Source: Spirochaetales bacterium
GTDB lineage: Bacteria; Spirochaetota; Spirochaetia; Sphaerochaetales; Sphaerochaetaceae
DNA: 64,000 nucleotides
Direction of reading: 5' to 3'
Assembly: GCA_028722305.1 (NCBI GenBank)
Contig: JAQYHB010000033.1
Location: 22,527-86,526, forward strand
Both the position numbers and the translations under genes were made by a program. Positions 43,686-55,681 of the stretch are shown here, in pieces (the first letter of the stretch is position 1; each line of letters opens with the position of its first letter). The notes beneath the pieces were generated by a model. That model was not told the origin of the DNA. It did no database searches and saw nothing but the letters and a program-made list of their open reading frames with translations.

Positions 43686-44270
43686 TTACAGCGTGAGGAT
43701 TCCCAAGTGCTCGAGCAGGATTTTCAAGCCCATCAGGATCAACACCGAGCCGCCGAGAATCTGGGCCCCTTTCTCGAACCTGGTTCCGAACAGGTGCCCG
43801 ATCAGTACACCACAGACGCAGATGAGGAACGTGACGATCCCGATGATGAGCGATGCCTCGAGGATGTTGACCGAGAGGAACGCGAAGGTGATGCCGACCG
43901 CCAGCGCGTCGATGCTGGTGGCGATGGCGAGGATGAAGAGTTCCCTCACATCCAGATGTTCCAGTTTCTTCTCTTCCTGTCGTTTTTCGCACGTTTTCTC
44001 ATGCAGGCTTTCCCAAATCATCTTGCCGCCGATGAAAGCCAGCAGGACAAAAGCAATCCAGTGGTCGATGGCGGTGATGTAGGTCTGGAACTGCACGCCG
44101 AGGAGATAGCCGGCCACCGGCATCAGGAACTGGAAACCTCCGAAGAAAAAGGCGATGACAAAGGTCCATCCCCAAGAAAGCTTTTTCATCGTCAGGCCCT
44201 TGACCATCGAGATGGCGAAGGCGTCCATCGACAAGCTGACCCCGAAAGCGACGAATGCAACAATGCTCAT
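43686..44270 (-). CDS. mntP: Manganese efflux pump MntP
   Basis: A 194-residue, six-TM protein of the MntP (DUF204) family that exports Mn2+. Two inverted halves each carry the metal-site Asp: SLSMDAFAISMVKG (about 12-25) and ATSIDALAVGITFAF (about 115-130). A short charged cytoplasmic loop (EKTCEKRQEEKK) joins them. GGAGAGCC precedes the ATG. It lies just after the efp terminator. No yybP-ykoY-type manganese riboswitch is visible upstream. Confidence 0.92.
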   Translation of the reverse strand: MSIVAFVAFGVSLSMDAFAISMVKGLTMKKLSWGWTFVIAFFFGGFQFLMPVAGYLLGVQFQTYITAIDHWIAFVLLAFIGGKMIWESLHEKTCEKRQEEKKLEHLDVRELFILAIATSIDALAVGITFAFLSVNILEASLIIGIVTFLICVCGVLIGHLFGTRFEKGAQILGGSVLILMGLKILLEHLGILTL

Positions 44271-44283
44271 AGGCTCTCCTGCT

Positions 44284-44312
44284 CAAAAAAAAAGAGGAGC
44301 GCGAGCCCCTCT
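44284..44312 (-). terminator. Terminator of efp
   Basis: Minus-strand stem GAGGGGC / GCTCCTC (one mismatch) with CGCG-type loop, followed by a run of nine T on the minus strand. Confidence 0.85.
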
Positions 44313-44332
44313 TCGATTCGAATGAGTCGGAA

Positions 44333-44899
44333 TCAGCTGTTGACCCTTTCCAGGTACTCTTTTGTCTCCGTGTTGACCCTGATTTTCTCGCCCGCCTTGA
44401 TGAAGATGGGCACCCGGACCTTCAGGCCGGTATCGGTGACGGCGTTCTTGGTGGCACCGGTGACGGTGTCGCCCTTGATCGCCTCTTCAGCCTCGGCGAC
44501 GGTGTAGACGACCTTGCTCGGAATCTGGATGTCCAGGAGCTGGTCCTCCCAGAATGTGCAGCGATAGGTGTCGCCCTCTTTCATCAGGTACTGGTAGTCG
44601 GGGAAGGTAGCCATCGGGACAGTCTCTTCCTCAAAGGTGTTGGCATCCTGGAAATGGAACAGCTCGCCATCCTGGTACAGGTACTGGCAATCCCTGTCCT
44701 CGACATTGATGTCCTCAACGGTATCCTGGCTCTTGATGGTGTCGCTCAGGGTCTGGCCGGTGGTGGGGCTCTTCATCTTGAGTCTTACAAACGCGGAACC
44801 CTTGCCCGGGTTGACGAACTCACGCTCTACGACGATGTAGGGCTGACCTTTGACCAAAAGGGCGGTACCCTTGTCAATCTGACCTGCTTTCATAGACAT
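44333..44899 (-). CDS. efp: Elongation factor P
   Basis: A 188-residue three-domain OB-fold factor that rescues ribosomes stalled at polyproline. The modified residue is K33 in FVNPGKGSAF, a lysine as in the EpmA-modified (E. coli-type) branch rather than arginine (EarP type). Domain III ends FIKAGEKIRVNTETKEYLERV. It lies directly downstream of epmA on the same strand (41-bp gap), so the factor and its ligase are probably co-transcribed. Confidence 0.95.
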   Translation of the reverse strand: MSMKAGQIDKGTALLVKGQPYIVVEREFVNPGKGSAFVRLKMKSPTTGQTLSDTIKSQDTVEDINVEDRDCQYLYQDGELFHFQDANTFEEETVPMATFPDYQYLMKEGDTYRCTFWEDQLLDIQIPSKVVYTVAEAEEAIKGDTVTGATKNAVTDTGLKVRVPIFIKAGEKIRVNTETKEYLERVNS

Positions 44900-44939
44900 G
44901 ATAATTATCCTCTATATTGCGAATTAGGATTTAGAAGTA

Positions 44940-45923
44940 TTAGCCGTTGGCAAGCATAGCAGAAAACGGGAACAAAAGCAAAGCCCCCAGCTCCGTTTCT
45001 CCCGCCTGCACCATCAAAAGGCGGTCGATTCCCATCGCCACCCCGCTTGTCTGCGGGAAATGCTGGAACAAATCGGCGAAGGAAAGGTCGACATTCGGAA
45101 TTGGAAGCCCGCTGTCAGTCCGCTCGGAGACTAGCTTCGCGTACTCCCTCCGATAATAGTCCCGGACCGTTTCCACATCCCGTTCCTCGTCGTAGCAGTT
45201 GGCAATCTCCACGCCACGCATGTACATCTCCCACCGCTTGCGGTAGTTTCCGTCCCGTTTGGCCAGACACTCGATCTGTTCAGGGTAACGGTCCAGCACC
45301 AAAGGCTTGTCCTGTGGCAGGTTGGGCTCGACCAAGGTAAGGAAGATTCGGTTGAAGGTATCCTCCCAGGGCTCGGGTTTGTCGCTGGTCATCAGGTTCA
45401 GCCTTTTGCAGGCCTCCCATAGGTCTGCCTGCCGTTGGCACGCGTCCAGGTCGACATGGGCGAATTCCCACATCGCTTCCTGCATCGTCATCCTCCGGAA
45501 AGGAGGAAGCAGGTCCTTGCTAGTCCCCTTAGGGGCCGTGCTGGCAATCAGCTCCTCGGTCAGGGGAATCGAATCCTGCTCGTCATAGCCGACCGTGTAA
45601 TACTCCAGCATGGTGAACTCGGGGTTGTGCACCTCGCCTACCTGCTCGCTGTTGCGGAAGCAATGGCAGAACTGGTAGATTGAGCCGAACCCCTCGGCGA
45701 TTAGCCGCTTCATGAATACCTCGGGGGAGGGGACAAGGTAGAAATTCCTGCTTCCAAGGAACTCATTGGTGAAGGTGGTCTCGAAGTCCTGGATGGTCGC
45801 TTCGGGTATCAGGTCGGGAGAGAGCAGCGGGGTGTCGACCTCGGTGTAGTCCTTTCCATCAAAAAATGCGCGCATTTGTCTGAGCAGCGCGCTACGCCGT
45901 AAGGCACATGTCTTTCTGTCCAT
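44940..45923 (-). CDS. epmA: EF-P--(R)-beta-lysine ligase EpmA
   Basis: A 327-residue class II LysRS paralogue lacking the anticodon-binding domain, the same length as E. coli EpmA (325). Motif 2 region is FCHCFRNSE followed by HNPEFTMLEYY; motif 3 is GVAMGIDRLLM. It attaches beta-lysine to EF-P. I start at ATG 45923, 7 bp after TAGAAT with TTGCCT 17 bp upstream (leaderless). An in-frame ATG at 45959 would precede this promoter. Confidence 0.93.
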   Translation of the reverse strand: MDRKTCALRRSALLRQMRAFFDGKDYTEVDTPLLSPDLIPEATIQDFETTFTNEFLGSRNFYLVPSPEVFMKRLIAEGFGSIYQFCHCFRNSEQVGEVHNPEFTMLEYYTVGYDEQDSIPLTEELIASTAPKGTSKDLLPPFRRMTMQEAMWEFAHVDLDACQRQADLWEACKRLNLMTSDKPEPWEDTFNRIFLTLVEPNLPQDKPLVLDRYPEQIECLAKRDGNYRKRWEMYMRGVEIANCYDEERDVETVRDYYRREYAKLVSERTDSGLPIPNVDLSFADLFQHFPQTSGVAMGIDRLLMVQAGETELGALLLFPFSAMLANG

Positions 45924-46015
45924 GCCTGCGATTCTAGAGAGCTCCCTTTGCTTAGGCAAGGGATGGCCTGTCCGGATTGCCCAAAGGGTGCTAACCTTCT
46001 ATACTCAATCCGATT
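45924..46015. promoter_or_regulatory. Divergent promoters of epmA and mnmE
   Basis: Minus: TTGCCT (45959-45954), 17 bp, TAGAAT (45936-45931), 7 bp to ATG 45923. Plus: TTGCCC (45977-45982), 17 bp, TATACT (46000-46005), 10 bp to ATG 46016. No SD precedes either ATG. Confidence 0.72.
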
Positions 46016-47314
46016 ATGGACACCTACCGCACTGACGATATCATTTACGCGCTGGCGACCGGATGGGTACGCTCCGCCCTCGCGATCATCCGTATCAGCG
46101 GGAAGGGGTGTATCGCCCGTTTCGCCCCGGTCTTCACCGCGGGCCCGAAATTGCTTTCCGCCCAGAACGGGACCTTGGTCTATGGCGAGGTGAAGGGAAT
46201 CGACCAGGTGGTCGTTTCCGTCTATCGTGATGGACACGGCTATACCGGGGAGGAGGCTCTTGAAATCTCCTGCCATGGCAGCCTGGTGGGTATCCAGAAG
46301 ATTTTGGACACGTGCGGACGACTCGGCTTCCGTCAGGCGGGCAGGGGGGAGTTCACCTATCGCGCTTTCGCTCACGGCCGCATGGACTTGACCCAGGCCG
46401 AGGCGGTCGAGGAGCTGGTCGACAGCATGAGCGACAAAGGGCAGAGCCAGGCCCTCGGACGCCTGAATGGCAGCCTGAAAGCGAAGCTCGCCGAGGTGCG
46501 GAAGCAGTTCCTGCAGGTGATGGCGGCTATCGAGGTTCAGCTGGACTACAGCGAGGACGAGCTTGACGAGTTCACCTTTCCTCGTGAGCAACTTGAATCC
46601 GTCGTCCATGCCGTCGAGGAACTCGATGCCACCTATCAGGTCGGCCGTTTGTACGGTGAGGGTGCAAAGGTGGTGCTGGCAGGACAGACCAATGTCGGCA
46701 AAAGCAGTCTGTTCAATCTGTTGCTCCACGAGCAACGGGCCATTGTCAGCCCGGTGCCGGGGACTACGAGGGATTGGCTGGAGGAACGGGTGGTTGTCGA
46801 CTCGATTCCCATCCGGCTTTACGATACGGCAGGGCTTCGCGAAAGCGGCGACATCGTCGAAAGCGAGGGAATCAGCCGTACCAAGGGGTTGCTCGCAGAG
46901 GCTGACCTGGTCGTGTATCTTCATGAGGACGACGATGGAAAAGTGCCCGAGGGGGAGCGTGTGCTTCCCGTCTGGGCGAAGAACGACCTGGTCCCTCACG
47001 AAGGGCTGGCCATCAGTGCCAAGACCGGAGAAGGAATCAAGGAGTTGCTTGCGGCGATTGCGACCCGGTTCCGAAAGCGCCTTCCCGAGAGCGAGGGGGA
47101 CGTGGTCGTCCAATCCAGGCGGCAGCATGAGCTCTTGGGCGAGATTGTGAAGGATATCTCCTCTGCCTTGGCTTTGGAAAGCCAAGGCGTGCCGCTTGAT
47201 ATCGTCAGCAGCGTATTGCAGGAGGGGCTTTCCGCCCTCGGTGAGATTACCGGAGCGGTGACCAGTGCGGAAATCCTGGAGACGATTTTCTCCGGGTTCT
47301 GTGTAGGGAAATGA
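46016..47314 (+). CDS. mnmE: tRNA modification GTPase MnmE
   Basis: A 432-residue GTPase that with MnmG makes (carboxymethyl)aminomethyluridine at the wobble position of tRNA. The N-terminal folate-binding domain is followed by helical segments. The G domain has AGQTNVGKSS (G1) and YDTAGLRE (G3), and the C-terminal catalytic Cys is in FSGFCVGK. Slightly shorter than E. coli (454). A -10 box ends 10 bp before the ATG and there is no SD. mnmG follows after 3 bp. Confidence 0.96.
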   Translation: MDTYRTDDIIYALATGWVRSALAIIRISGKGCIARFAPVFTAGPKLLSAQNGTLVYGEVKGIDQVVVSVYRDGHGYTGEEALEISCHGSLVGIQKILDTCGRLGFRQAGRGEFTYRAFAHGRMDLTQAEAVEELVDSMSDKGQSQALGRLNGSLKAKLAEVRKQFLQVMAAIEVQLDYSEDELDEFTFPREQLESVVHAVEELDATYQVGRLYGEGAKVVLAGQTNVGKSSLFNLLLHEQRAIVSPVPGTTRDWLEERVVVDSIPIRLYDTAGLRESGDIVESEGISRTKGLLAEADLVVYLHEDDDGKVPEGERVLPVWAKNDLVPHEGLAISAKTGEGIKELLAAIATRFRKRLPESEGDVVVQSRRQHELLGEIVKDISSALALESQGVPLDIVSSVLQEGLSALGEITGAVTSAEILETIFSGFCVGK

Positions 47315-47317
47315 CCT

Positions 47318-49760
<2,443 letters not shown>

Positions 49761-52700
49761 ATGGCAACACATATGAAGAAGAAAGGGGGCCGAAGGCGCA
49801 TCACTTCGGTATGGGGTATCGCTGGATTCGCGCTGACGGCGGGTGCGGGCGCACTCGCATACGGAAAGGCCAGCGGAAAGGTATTGCCGGATACGGCCAG
49901 CCGTATCCTCCAGGAAATCGATAGCCGTTTCGGCGTAGTCTTGCTTGGCAAGGCTTCCCTGGTTCCTCTCGCGTGCCTGTTCTTCCTGTTGTCCTTGGGC
50001 TTCTTCACGCTCCGCAAGCGCCATTTCTTCACGTTGTTCCTCTATCCCTTCTATATCGCCATCTATCTGACCGCCAACTTCCTGGCGGGGATGGCCGCGG
50101 CTCCCAGCCATGTCTGGCCGGAACACCTGTACGCCATGTTGCTGGAGGGAACCAGCAAACCGGTGATGGCATTCCTCGTTGTCATCCTGGTCTTGCTCGC
50201 AGAGGTGTTGGCCACGCTTCTTTTCTCTTTGATCGTCTCTCCTCTGAATGCAAGACATGTCCGTAAGGCGGAGTTCCTCCAGCGAAAGGAGGAGCACGAC
50301 CGGGAACTCCAAGCCGACGAGGCCACGAAGGAGCAGAGCACCGTCGGAAAGGAACAGAGCAAGAAAGAGGCGAAGGAGGCGAGAATCGCCGCCAAGCGCC
50401 AGGCCAAGCAGGAGAAGCGGGAGGCCAAGCGTGCCGCCAGGGCGGCTCGCAAGGCAGGGAAGGCCAAAGCGCAGGAACCGCAGCCTGCCGCTGTCGCGCC
50501 AGTCCAAGAGCCGGAGAATGAAGTGACGGTCACCGTCCCGGTCCAGCAGGATGACGGGCATTTGCGTTTCCCGAAGGTGATGGAGGTGCCCACCATTGAC
50601 AATCTGTTGAAGAGGGAAGAGCAAAAGCAGCAGCCAGCTCCCGCGAAGGGTACTTGGAACATTCCGCAGAACCAGCAACCCCAGACCCAGCCATCCCAGA
50701 GCCAACAGGTCCAGCCTGCCGGTCCCACCATGCTGGACCTAGCCAAGGAAAAGGTCCAGCATGACTATCCGATAACTGGCGGAGCGGGCGTCAGTGGCCA
50801 AGGTCCGAATGCCTCCGACGGAGGGAAGAAACAGGTTTCCGGCCTGCTGCAAGGAGCGATGGAGCGGGTAGGGTGGCATAAAAAGGAAAAAGCGAAACCG
50901 GCCAGCTCCATGCTGCCGGGGCAAGGAAAGGGCCTGCTCTGCGAGGCTGTCGAGGAGAACCTTCGCAAAAACAAGGAAATCGCCAACATGGGTTCCTCCT
51001 TCAGCAAGGTGGTTCCCGACAAGGAGAGCGAGGTCATGCGTCCTGTCGAGGAACAGGAGGCAGCTCTTCGGGGCAAGTCCAAGCTCGCCACCCAGGCCGC
51101 GAAGGAAGACTCGCTTTCCAGTGTCTTTGCCGCTCCAGATGAGAAACCCCAGCCTACCCGGATCATGACCAGTCCGATTCCGAAAACGGTAGAGACCCAG
51201 AACAAGCTGGCTGACGCTCCGCAGTCCTTCTCCACTCAGACGGTCACAGGACCGCGGTCGATGGCTTCGATTCCCGTTCCAAAAGATCTGCAGTCTCAGC
51301 CGGTGGCTCCATCCTTTGACTCCAGCGCCCCGAAGAACACGGTAAAGCCTGAGTCAGTCGCTCTTCCTTCCGCCTCGAGGGCGGAGAAGCCGATGGCAAA
51401 CCCGCTGCTTCCCCATGCGACGGAGAAGGAGCCCGTAGCGGATGACGACATGCTGGATGATTTGCAGAGCATTTGCGGTGTCGGTGGGCTTGCGAGCGCG
51501 AACGCGGGCAAAAGCGCCCTGCTGAACCGCAAGCAACTGGATTATCAGGCCCCGCCGATTGATATCCTGGTTGATTATCCTGCCGCGAGCCAGGAGGTGG
51601 ACGAGCTTACCCGCCAGAAAGGGGATCGCCTCATCCAGACGCTCGATGAGTTCGGTGTCTCGGTGACTCCCGTCTCCATCATCAAGGGTCCGACGGTCAC
51701 GATGTACGAGATCGCCCCGGCCCCTGGCGTGAGGGTCAACAGGATTCTGGGACTTGCCGACAACATCCAGCTGAGCCTGCCAGCCACCCAGGTACGTATC
51801 GTCGCTCCGATTCCTGGCAAGAGCTGTGTCGGTGTCGAGGTTCCAAACGCGATCCGCACCACGGTCGGATTCAAGGAAATGCTCCCGGCGTTGGATTTGA
51901 AGGACTACAAGCTTCCGATGATCCTGGGAAGGAACCTGCTGGGAGAGCCGGTTTGCTGCGATGTCTCCAAGACCCCGCACCTGCTGATCGCCGGCGCGAC
52001 CGGAAGCGGCAAGTCGGTCTGCGTAAACAGCCTGATCTGTTCGATCCTCTACAAGAAGAGCCCCCGCGAGGTACGCATGGTGATGGTGGACCCGAAGGTG
52101 GTCGAGCTGCAGATGTACAACGGCATCCCGCACCTGCTCACACCGGTCATCACCGACAGCAAGAAGACGTTGAAGATTCTGGACTTCTGCCTGGACGAGA
52201 TGGATCGCCGCTACCGGTTGCTCGAGGGGCTGAGGACCCGTAGCATCATCGGTTACAACGAGAAGATCGCCCAGGGCGGCATCGCAAGGGAGAAGATGCC
52301 CTACATCATCGTCATCATCGACGAGTTCGCCGACTTGATGAACACGGTAGGCAAAGAACTTGAGCAGAAGGTTTCCCGACTTGCGGCCATGAGCCGCGCC
52401 GTCGGCATCCACCTGGTGCTGGCGACCCAGCGTCCTTCGGTGGACGTCGTCACCGGCATCATCAAGTCCAACCTTCCCGGCCGTATCGCCTTCATGGTCA
52501 ACAGCGCCGTTGACAGCCGCATCATCCTGGAGCAGACCGGAGCGGAGAAGCTTTTGGGCAAGGGAGACATGTTGTACCTGAACCCGGCGGATCCGACCCC
52601 ACAGCGCATTCAGGGCGCTTTCCTCAGCGACTCGGAGTGCGAGAAGATTGTCGACTTCGTCTCCGCCCAAGGGGAGCCTGACTACATCGACGAGGCTTTC

Positions 52701-53021
52701 CTGGAGGATGAGCCGGATCGCGACGCCAATATCGAGGGTTTTGACGAGGACATGCAAAGCGGGGCTGACGAGGAGGATCTCTACCAGCAGGCGCTTGCCA
52801 TCGTCGTGGAGCGCAAGAGTGCCAGCGCCTCGTTCCTGCAGAGACGGCTGCGCATCGGTTACAACCATGCCGCCCGTCTGGTGGAGCAGATGGAGGAGGA
52901 GGGAGTGGTCGGGCCGGCCAACGGCAGCAAGCCGAGGCCGTTGCTCCGCTACCCAGGGTCCCCTTCGCTGCAACAGCTGGATGCTGGCGCGGCCCCGACG
53001 GCCGATGACATCGGACAATGA
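49761..53021 (+). CDS. ftsK: DNA translocase FtsK
   Basis: A 1086-residue septal DNA pump. Four TM segments lie in the first 170 residues (about 14-34, 71-88, 93-115, 132-160). A long Lys/Gln/Pro-rich linker (about 170-600) includes an Ala-Lys-Arg-rich patch near 200-235. The motor domain has GATGSGKSV (near 755) and IIVIIDEFADLM. The C-terminal gamma winged helix (SASFLQRRLRIGYNHAARLVEQM) reads chromosome polarity sequences. Start ATG directly follows the rsmG stop. Confidence 0.95.
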   Translation: MATHMKKKGGRRRITSVWGIAGFALTAGAGALAYGKASGKVLPDTASRILQEIDSRFGVVLLGKASLVPLACLFFLLSLGFFTLRKRHFFTLFLYPFYIAIYLTANFLAGMAAAPSHVWPEHLYAMLLEGTSKPVMAFLVVILVLLAEVLATLLFSLIVSPLNARHVRKAEFLQRKEEHDRELQADEATKEQSTVGKEQSKKEAKEARIAAKRQAKQEKREAKRAARAARKAGKAKAQEPQPAAVAPVQEPENEVTVTVPVQQDDGHLRFPKVMEVPTIDNLLKREEQKQQPAPAKGTWNIPQNQQPQTQPSQSQQVQPAGPTMLDLAKEKVQHDYPITGGAGVSGQGPNASDGGKKQVSGLLQGAMERVGWHKKEKAKPASSMLPGQGKGLLCEAVEENLRKNKEIANMGSSFSKVVPDKESEVMRPVEEQEAALRGKSKLATQAAKEDSLSSVFAAPDEKPQPTRIMTSPIPKTVETQNKLADAPQSFSTQTVTGPRSMASIPVPKDLQSQPVAPSFDSSAPKNTVKPESVALPSASRAEKPMANPLLPHATEKEPVADDDMLDDLQSICGVGGLASANAGKSALLNRKQLDYQAPPIDILVDYPAASQEVDELTRQKGDRLIQTLDEFGVSVTPVSIIKGPTVTMYEIAPAPGVRVNRILGLADNIQLSLPATQVRIVAPIPGKSCVGVEVPNAIRTTVGFKEMLPALDLKDYKLPMILGRNLLGEPVCCDVSKTPHLLIAGATGSGKSVCVNSLICSILYKKSPREVRMVMVDPKVVELQMYNGIPHLLTPVITDSKKTLKILDFCLDEMDRRYRLLEGLRTRSIIGYNEKIAQGGIAREKMPYIIVIIDEFADLMNTVGKELEQKVSRLAAMSRAVGIHLVLATQRPSVDVVTGIIKSNLPGRIAFMVNSAVDSRIILEQTGAEKLLGKGDMLYLNPADPTPQRIQGAFLSDSECEKIVDFVSAQGEPDYIDEAFLEDEPDRDANIEGFDEDMQSGADEEDLYQQALAIVVERKSASASFLQRRLRIGYNHAARLVEQMEEEGVVGPANGSKPRPLLRYPGSPSLQQLDAGAAPTADDIGQ

Positions 53022-53087
53022 AAGGCTTTTCGGAGCGGTCTTTCTTGTGTATCTTGCTAGCGAGAACATTTTGGAAAGAGGCGTGCT

Positions 53088-53918
53088 ATGAGCGCAGTTG
53101 CAAAACTGGGAGACCATGTCATCAGAAATGGCCAGTTGATTCCGAGCGACCAGGCGGTGGTGCCGGTCGCGCTCCGTGAGGTACAGTATGGGTTTCAGAC
53201 CTACGAGTCCCTGCGCGTGCTGCATGGCGAGGTTGTCCATCTCGAAGATCACTTGGAGCGTCTTCGCCATTCTTGCGAAGGCATCAAGCTGGTCCCTCCC
53301 TGTTCCTATGAGGACATCGGCAAATGGGTCCGTCAGCTAATTGAGACGGACCATATCGGGGACGCCACCATGAAGATCCAGGTCTACGGCGGACCGCAGG
53401 CCATGTGCTTCGTCATGGCTTCTCCCCTGCTTTCCTACCCGGAAAGCGACTACCGTGATGGCATGAAGGCGATCACCTATCATGGGGAACGCTTGCTTCC
53501 CACTTGCAAGACCGGCAACCTTCTGCTCCAGTACATGGCTTTGGAGGAGGCGAGACGCCAAGGTGGTTTCGAGGCGATTCTCGTCGACCGGCAAGGGGAC
53601 GCTCTGGAGGGCACTAGGTCGAATTTCTATGCCTTCCATGGCGGGAAGCTCTACACCGCCCCGGACGCGAAGGTGCTCGGTGGTGTGACCCGTTCTCGGG
53701 TCCTGAAGGCTTGCAAGCAGCTCGGCATCGAGGTGGTATTCCGCGCTCCCAAGGAGAGCGAGCTGGACGCGGGCTACTACGACGAGGCGTTCATCAGTGC
53801 CACCAGCATGGCCGCCATGCCGATCTCGCAGATCAACAAGGTCCACCTTCCAGGGGACCGCAGGCGCACGCTTGCCATCTGCAAGATGGTCCGTGACTGG
53901 GAATTGACCGATAACTGA
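53088..53918 (+). CDS. Class IV PLP-dependent aminotransferase
   Basis: A 276-residue fold-type IV enzyme (branched-chain/D-amino-acid aminotransferase or ADC lyase group). VQYGFQTYESLRVLHGEVVHLEDHLERL is the conserved N-terminal part. The PLP lysine is in TCKTGNLLLQ, and EGTRSNFYAF is the cofactor-binding stretch. It is shorter than typical IlvE (about 305), so substrate is uncertain. GAAAGAGG precedes the ATG. It is a single gene with its own terminator. Confidence 0.85.
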   Translation: MSAVAKLGDHVIRNGQLIPSDQAVVPVALREVQYGFQTYESLRVLHGEVVHLEDHLERLRHSCEGIKLVPPCSYEDIGKWVRQLIETDHIGDATMKIQVYGGPQAMCFVMASPLLSYPESDYRDGMKAITYHGERLLPTCKTGNLLLQYMALEEARRQGGFEAILVDRQGDALEGTRSNFYAFHGGKLYTAPDAKVLGGVTRSRVLKACKQLGIEVVFRAPKESELDAGYYDEAFISATSMAAMPISQINKVHLPGDRRRTLAICKMVRDWELTDN

Positions 53919-53925
53919 GCGAGCA

Positions 53926-53956
53926 AGGGGCTTCCTTCCCGGGAGGCCCTTTCTGT
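53926..53956 (+). terminator. Terminator of the aminotransferase gene
   Basis: Stem GGGCTTCC / GGAGGCCC (53928-53935/53942-53949, one G-T pair), then CTTTCTG. Confidence 0.75.
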
Positions 53957-54046
53957 TGCCTATACACAGTTTGGTTTTTGGTATAAGCTATCAACAGCAA
54001 TTCAAAGGTTAATTCAACCTTATCTCTATAGAAGGAAAAAGTTTAA

Positions 54047-55681
54047 ATGAAATTTGAGGAACTTGCGCTTTCGAAACCGATTCTTGATGGCATCGCCGAT
54101 CTCGGTTTCACCGATTGCACTGAAGTCCAGTCCAAGGTCCTGCCCATTTCCCTGGCGGGAAAGGACGTGATGGTGCAGTCGAAGACGGGCAGTGGAAAGA
54201 CTGCCGTCTACCTGCTTACCATCCTGCAGGATTACGTGAAGGCCAAGGAGGAGGGGAAAAGCTCCCTTCCCAAGGCCTTGGTTGTCGCCCCGACTCGTGA
54301 GCTGGCTGTCCAGATCGAGGAGGACGCCAAGAATTTCGCAAAGCACATCGACGGCATCGTCATCGGTTGTTTCTACGGTGGTGTCGGCTATGAGAAGCAG
54401 GAGGCCGTGCTGGACAAAGGCTGCGACCTGTTCGTCTGCACGCCGGGCCGAATCCTGGATTTCCAGAAGTCACACAAGATTGACTTCCGCCAGTTCGATA
54501 TCTTCGTCGTCGATGAGGCAGACCGCTTGTTCGACATGGGTTTCTATCCCGACATCCAGAAGATGTTCGGCCTGCTGCGCGACCAGAAGGAGCGGCAGAC
54601 CATGCTCTTCAGCGCCACGCTTGGCACCAAGGTACAGAACCTCGCCTGGCAGTACATGAACGAGCCGGAGGAGGTCGCCATCCACCCCGAGGAGGTCACC
54701 GTCAAGTCGATTACCCAGGAGCTGTACCATGTCGCGAAAAGCGACAAGTTCGGGCTATTTCTCCAGGTCCTTACCAAGGAGAAGCCGGAGAGCTGCCTGA
54801 TTTTCACCAACATGAAGAGCACCTGCATCGAGGTGGCCAAGCGCCTGACCCTGAACGGGTTCCCCACCAGCTATCTGATGGGGGACATGCCGCAGAGCAA
54901 GCGCCTACGCACGATCGATGAGATGAAAGAGGGCAAGATCAAGTATCTGGTCGCAACCGATGTCGCGGCCCGTGGCTTGCAGATTGATGACCTGGCGATG
55001 GTGGTGAACTACGATATCCCTGAGGATTATGAGAGTTACGTCCATCGTATCGGGCGCACCGCCCGCGCCGGCAAGAGTGGCAAGGCGATCACCTTCGCAG
55101 ATGAGGAGTATGTCTATGGCCTTGAGGGAATCGAGGATTACATCAAGATGAAGATTCCCGTAATCTGGCCGCAGGAGGGAGACCTGCCCGTGGTCGAGGA
55201 CAAGACCAAGGACATGAAGTTCCGTGATCTTGTCTCTCCCAAGGAGTATGCCGGCCACAGCACAGACCGCGAGGAGGACTACCGCGGCCGGGGAAGGGGT
55301 GGACGGCCGTCCTCCAGAAGCCGTGGAGGGAACCGTTCCTCCGCCCGTAGGGGAGAGAGGCGTGGAGGAAACGACGCCCCGCGGGGAGAGCGCAAGCCGA
55401 GGCCCGTCGTGGGGCATCCTCGCAAGAGCTATGCCGAAATCCAGAATATGCCGCTTGAGCAGCGCCTCGCCTACTACAAGCAGGAATACCAGGAAGAGAG
55501 CCAGCCGATGAACGCCGAGCAGAAGATTCAGCCGAAGCGCCGTCCTCAGAAGAGCGGCCAGCCAAAGCAGGCAAAGAAGCCGGTGGTCATGCCAAACGCG
55601 GAGCAACCGCTTCCACCGAAGCAGAAAAAGGGATTCTTCTCCTGGCTGTTCGGCAGGAAAAAGAAACAAGAGGGCAAATGA
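54047..55681 (+). CDS. DEAD-box ATP-dependent RNA helicase
   Basis: A 544-residue helicase. The core (1-360) has the Q-motif region, motif I SKTGSGKT, motif II VVDEADRLFDMGF (DEAD), SAT in LFSATLG, and motif VI HRIGRTARAGKSG. The tail (about 410-544) is basic, with RGRGRGG and RGERRGG repeats and a Lys/Pro-rich end, typical of RNA-binding extensions. GAAGGA precedes the ATG. A TATAAG box about 60 bp upstream suggests a longer leader than most genes here. The stop overlaps plsC. Confidence 0.93.
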   Translation: MKFEELALSKPILDGIADLGFTDCTEVQSKVLPISLAGKDVMVQSKTGSGKTAVYLLTILQDYVKAKEEGKSSLPKALVVAPTRELAVQIEEDAKNFAKHIDGIVIGCFYGGVGYEKQEAVLDKGCDLFVCTPGRILDFQKSHKIDFRQFDIFVVDEADRLFDMGFYPDIQKMFGLLRDQKERQTMLFSATLGTKVQNLAWQYMNEPEEVAIHPEEVTVKSITQELYHVAKSDKFGLFLQVLTKEKPESCLIFTNMKSTCIEVAKRLTLNGFPTSYLMGDMPQSKRLRTIDEMKEGKIKYLVATDVAARGLQIDDLAMVVNYDIPEDYESYVHRIGRTARAGKSGKAITFADEEYVYGLEGIEDYIKMKIPVIWPQEGDLPVVEDKTKDMKFRDLVSPKEYAGHSTDREEDYRGRGRGGRPSSRSRGGNRSSARRGERRGGNDAPRGERKPRPVVGHPRKSYAEIQNMPLEQRLAYYKQEYQEESQPMNAEQKIQPKRRPQKSGQPKQAKKPVVMPNAEQPLPPKQKKGFFSWLFGRKKKQEGK

